64,000 nt of DNA from the NCBI RefSeq assembly GCF_014201515.1, contig NZ_JACHEQ010000003.1, positions 124,001 through 188,000 of the forward strand. Direction: 5' to 3'. This document shows positions 62,449 through 64,000 of the stretch, in pieces (position 1 is the stretch's first letter; each line of letters starts with the position of its first letter). The notes beneath the pieces were generated by a model that saw nothing but the letters and a program-made list of their open reading frames with translations, was not told the origin of the DNA and ran no database searches. The translations under genes were made by a program, and so were the position numbers. The stretch comes from Anoxybacillus mongoliensis. GTDB taxonomy: Bacteria > Bacillota > Bacilli > Bacillales > Anoxybacillaceae.

Positions 62449-62493
62449 CGATGACGTCATTTCTTTAGAGATTTTGTCAGATGATGAAAATAA

Positions 62494-62522
62494 GAAAAAC
62501 GCCCACACGTAGTGAGCGTTTT
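62494..62522 (-). terminator. Terminator after ftsZ
   Basis: A 9-bp stem (62498-62506 with 62512-62520, one G-U pair) and 5-nt loop followed by TTTTTCTT on the minus strand, just beyond the ftsZ stop codon at 62524. Confidence 0.9.
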
Positions 62523-62523
62523 T

Positions 62524-63642
62524 TTAACGGCGACGATTGCGGTTGCGCAGGAAAGCTGGAATGTCAAGCGGGTCTTCTGCTTGTTGTCCGCGCGTTGGCG
62601 AGTAGTCAATCGGCTCTTCTTTTTTCTCGCGTTTGACGCCAACGTTCGGTTTGACAACCGCTTGTCGTGTTGCTTTCGCTTGGTTCACTTCTTCGTTAAA
62701 TCCAGTCGCGATGACAGTCACGATAATTTCGTCTTTTAAGTTTTCGTTAATGACCGAACCAAAAATCATATTGACATCTTGGTCGGCAGCTGATGCGACG
62801 ATATCTGCTGCTTCTTGCACTTCGTACAAGCTTAAGTTCGTTCCACCTGTAATGTTCATTAGTACGCCTTGTGCACCGTCGATGGACGTTTCTAATAGCG
62901 GGCTAGAGATCGCTTTTTTCGCTGCTTCTGCGGCGCGGTTTTCTCCTGTTGCTACACCGATTCCCATAAGAGCTGAACCTTTATTCGACATAATCGTTTT
63001 CACATCAGCAAAATCTAAGTTAATTAATCCCGGTACAGCAATTAAGTCGGAGATGCCTTGTACCCCTTGACGAAGCACGTTGTCTGCTTCGCGGAATGCT
63101 TCTAACATCGGCGTATTTTTGTCAACAATTTCTAACAGACGATCGTTCGGAATGACGATGAGTGTATCGACTGCTTCTTTCATCGCCGCAATACCGCTTG
63201 CCGCTTGCATCGCACGCTTTCTTCCTTCAAATGTAAACGGGCGTGTGACGACGCCAACAGTAAGGGCACCTAAATCACGCGCGATTTGAGCGATGACTGG
63301 AGCCGCCCCCGTTCCTGTTCCTCCGCCCATGCCGGCTGTAACGAATACCATATCGGCACCTTTGAGCGCCTCTTCAATTTGCTCTTTACTTTCTTCCGCT
63401 GCTTTTTTTCCTACCTCTGGATTTGCTCCTGCACCTAATCCACGCGTCAATTTCGCACCAATTTGTAGCTTAATTGGTGCCTTTGATAAGTTTAACGCTT
63501 GGGCGTCTGTATTGACTGCAATAAATTCAACACCTTGTACTCCGTGTTCAATCATGCGATTGACAGCGTTATTTCCGCCGCCGCCGACACCAATTACTTT
63601 AATTGTCGCTAACTGATCAACAGTCGTGTCAAACTCCAACAT
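62524..63642 (-). CDS. ftsZ: Cell-division GTPase FtsZ
   Basis: FtsZ is the tubulin-like protein forming the Z ring. The 372-residue protein begins [21 protein letters not shown], with the tubulin signature [14 protein letters not shown] near 102-115, NDRLL near 163, the synergy residue region [11 protein letters not shown] near 205, a variable linker (about 315-360), and a conserved C-terminal peptide ([12 protein letters not shown]) that binds FtsA and SepF. ATG 63642 fits homologues; six extra codons upstream are excluded. Confidence 0.98.
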   Translation of the reverse strand: MLEFDTTVDQLATIKVIGVGGGGNNAVNRMIEHGVQGVEFIAVNTDAQALNLSKAPIKLQIGAKLTRGLGAGANPEVGKKAAEESKEQIEEALKGADMVFVTAGMGGGTGTGAAPVIAQIARDLGALTVGVVTRPFTFEGRKRAMQAASGIAAMKEAVDTLIVIPNDRLLEIVDKNTPMLEAFREADNVLRQGVQGISDLIAVPGLINLDFADVKTIMSNKGSALMGIGVATGENRAAEAAKKAISSPLLETSIDGAQGVLMNITGGTNLSLYEVQEAADIVASAADQDVNMIFGSVINENLKDEIIVTVIATGFNEEVNQAKATRQAVVKPNVGVKREKKEEPIDYSPTRGQQAEDPLDIPAFLRNRNRRR

Positions 63643-63668
63643 GATAATCCTCCTAGCCATTCAAATTG

Positions 63669-64000
63669 TCATTCAAAAAAGTATCCGAAAAATTTCTTGA
63701 CTTTATGTGCTAAATGTTCTTCTTTCTGTTTTGGTTTTGCTGGCGCTTTATGCACCTTTTTCTCCGCTTGGAAATCGTTTGACGCGCTAGAAGAAAGAAC
63801 GGGAACGTGTCTTCCTTGTAACTTCGCATTTTTATAAGCGAATTGAATTAAACCGACACCGTTTGTGTATTGTGGATCGCGAACACCAATATAATCCGGC
63901 ATCGCGACGCGAACAGTGTGTCCAAAAATCGCTTCGGCAAGTTCTAATACGCCCGGCATATTGACTGTTCCACCGGTTAACACATATCCGCCAGCCAAAT
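63669..64000 (-). CDS. ftsA: Cell-division protein FtsA, C-terminal part (partial)
   Basis: The frame enters from the right edge and encodes the last about 110 residues of FtsA, the actin-like membrane tether of the Z ring. It shows the end of the ATPase fold (GGYVLTGGTVNMPGVLELAEAIFGHTVRVA, DYIGVRDPQYTNGVGLIQFAYKNA) and a Lys-rich linker leading to the C-terminal amphipathic helix (AHKVKKFFGYFFE), expected to bind membrane. The gene lies 26 bases upstream of ftsZ, as in Bacillus. The upstream part is outside the window. Confidence 0.96.
   Translation of the reverse strand, partial: LAGGYVLTGGTVNMPGVLELAEAIFGHTVRVAMPDYIGVRDPQYTNGVGLIQFAYKNAKLQGRHVPVLSSSASNDFQAEKKVHKAPAKPKQKEEHLAHKVKKFFGYFFE

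Overview
The window is a compact, almost entirely housekeeping stretch of a Bacillaceae chromosome, read here in reverse: nearly every gene lies on the minus strand. Gene order follows the Bacillus subtilis block from ftsA/ftsZ through spoIIG, the ylm cluster, divIVA, ileS, the pyr operon, yloB-yloC, gmk, priA, prkC, rpmB, recG, fapR, smc, ffh and trmD-rplS. Endospore genes are present (spoVM, spoIIGA, sigE, sigG, ylmC). The protein sequences, the compact spacing and a signal peptidase-like start beside rplS suggest a thermophilic relative such as Anoxybacillus or Geobacillus. The genus is inference; no search was run.

Layout, left to right. 1-5.6 kb: signal peptidase start, L19, tRNA methyltransferase, RimM, KhpA, S16, Ffh and YlxM, and FtsY (ribosome maturation and protein targeting). 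5.6-13.7 kb: Smc, RNase III, acyl carrier protein, FabG, FabD, PlsX and their regulator FapR, with a recognisable promoter and operator. 13.7-19.4 kb: RecG, L-serine dehydratase, the fatty-acid kinase FakA and an Asp23 protein. 19.4-20 kb: rpmB on the plus strand, converging on the 26-codon gene spoVM. 20-34 kb: thiamine pyrophosphokinase, Rpe, RsgA, the PrkC/PrpC kinase-phosphatase pair, RlmN, RsmB, Fmt, Def, PriA, CoaBC, RpoZ, Gmk and YloC. 34-39.5 kb: a calcium-type P-ATPase, then two plus-strand genes, rqcH and an internally repetitive coiled-coil gene that is the only clearly accessory gene in the window. 39.5-51.4 kb: the complete pyrimidine operon pyrR-P-B-C-carA-carB-K-D-F-E with three PyrR attenuators. 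51.4-59.8 kb: RluD, LspA, IleS with a T-box leader, DivIVA and the ylm division cluster. 59.8-64 kb: sigG, sigE, spoIIGA, ftsZ and the 3' end of ftsA.

The genes form a few translationally coupled operons with 1-35 nt overlaps. Regulation is visible as sigma-A promoters (several with a perfect 17-nt spacer, two with the -35 box containing the upstream stop codon), a FapR operator, PyrR attenuators, a T-box, a probable L19 leader, a sigma-F-type promoter before sigG, and the 22-nt-spacer Spo0A-type promoter before spoIIGA.

I found no prophage, insertion sequence, CRISPR array or new multi-gene system. The items most worth a second look are a highly structured GC-rich element in the pyrR leader, the absence of remA between yloC and gmk, a hairpin between the ribosome-binding site and start of prpC, competing pairings around the sigG ribosome-binding site, and the MATKDDI-repeat gene.
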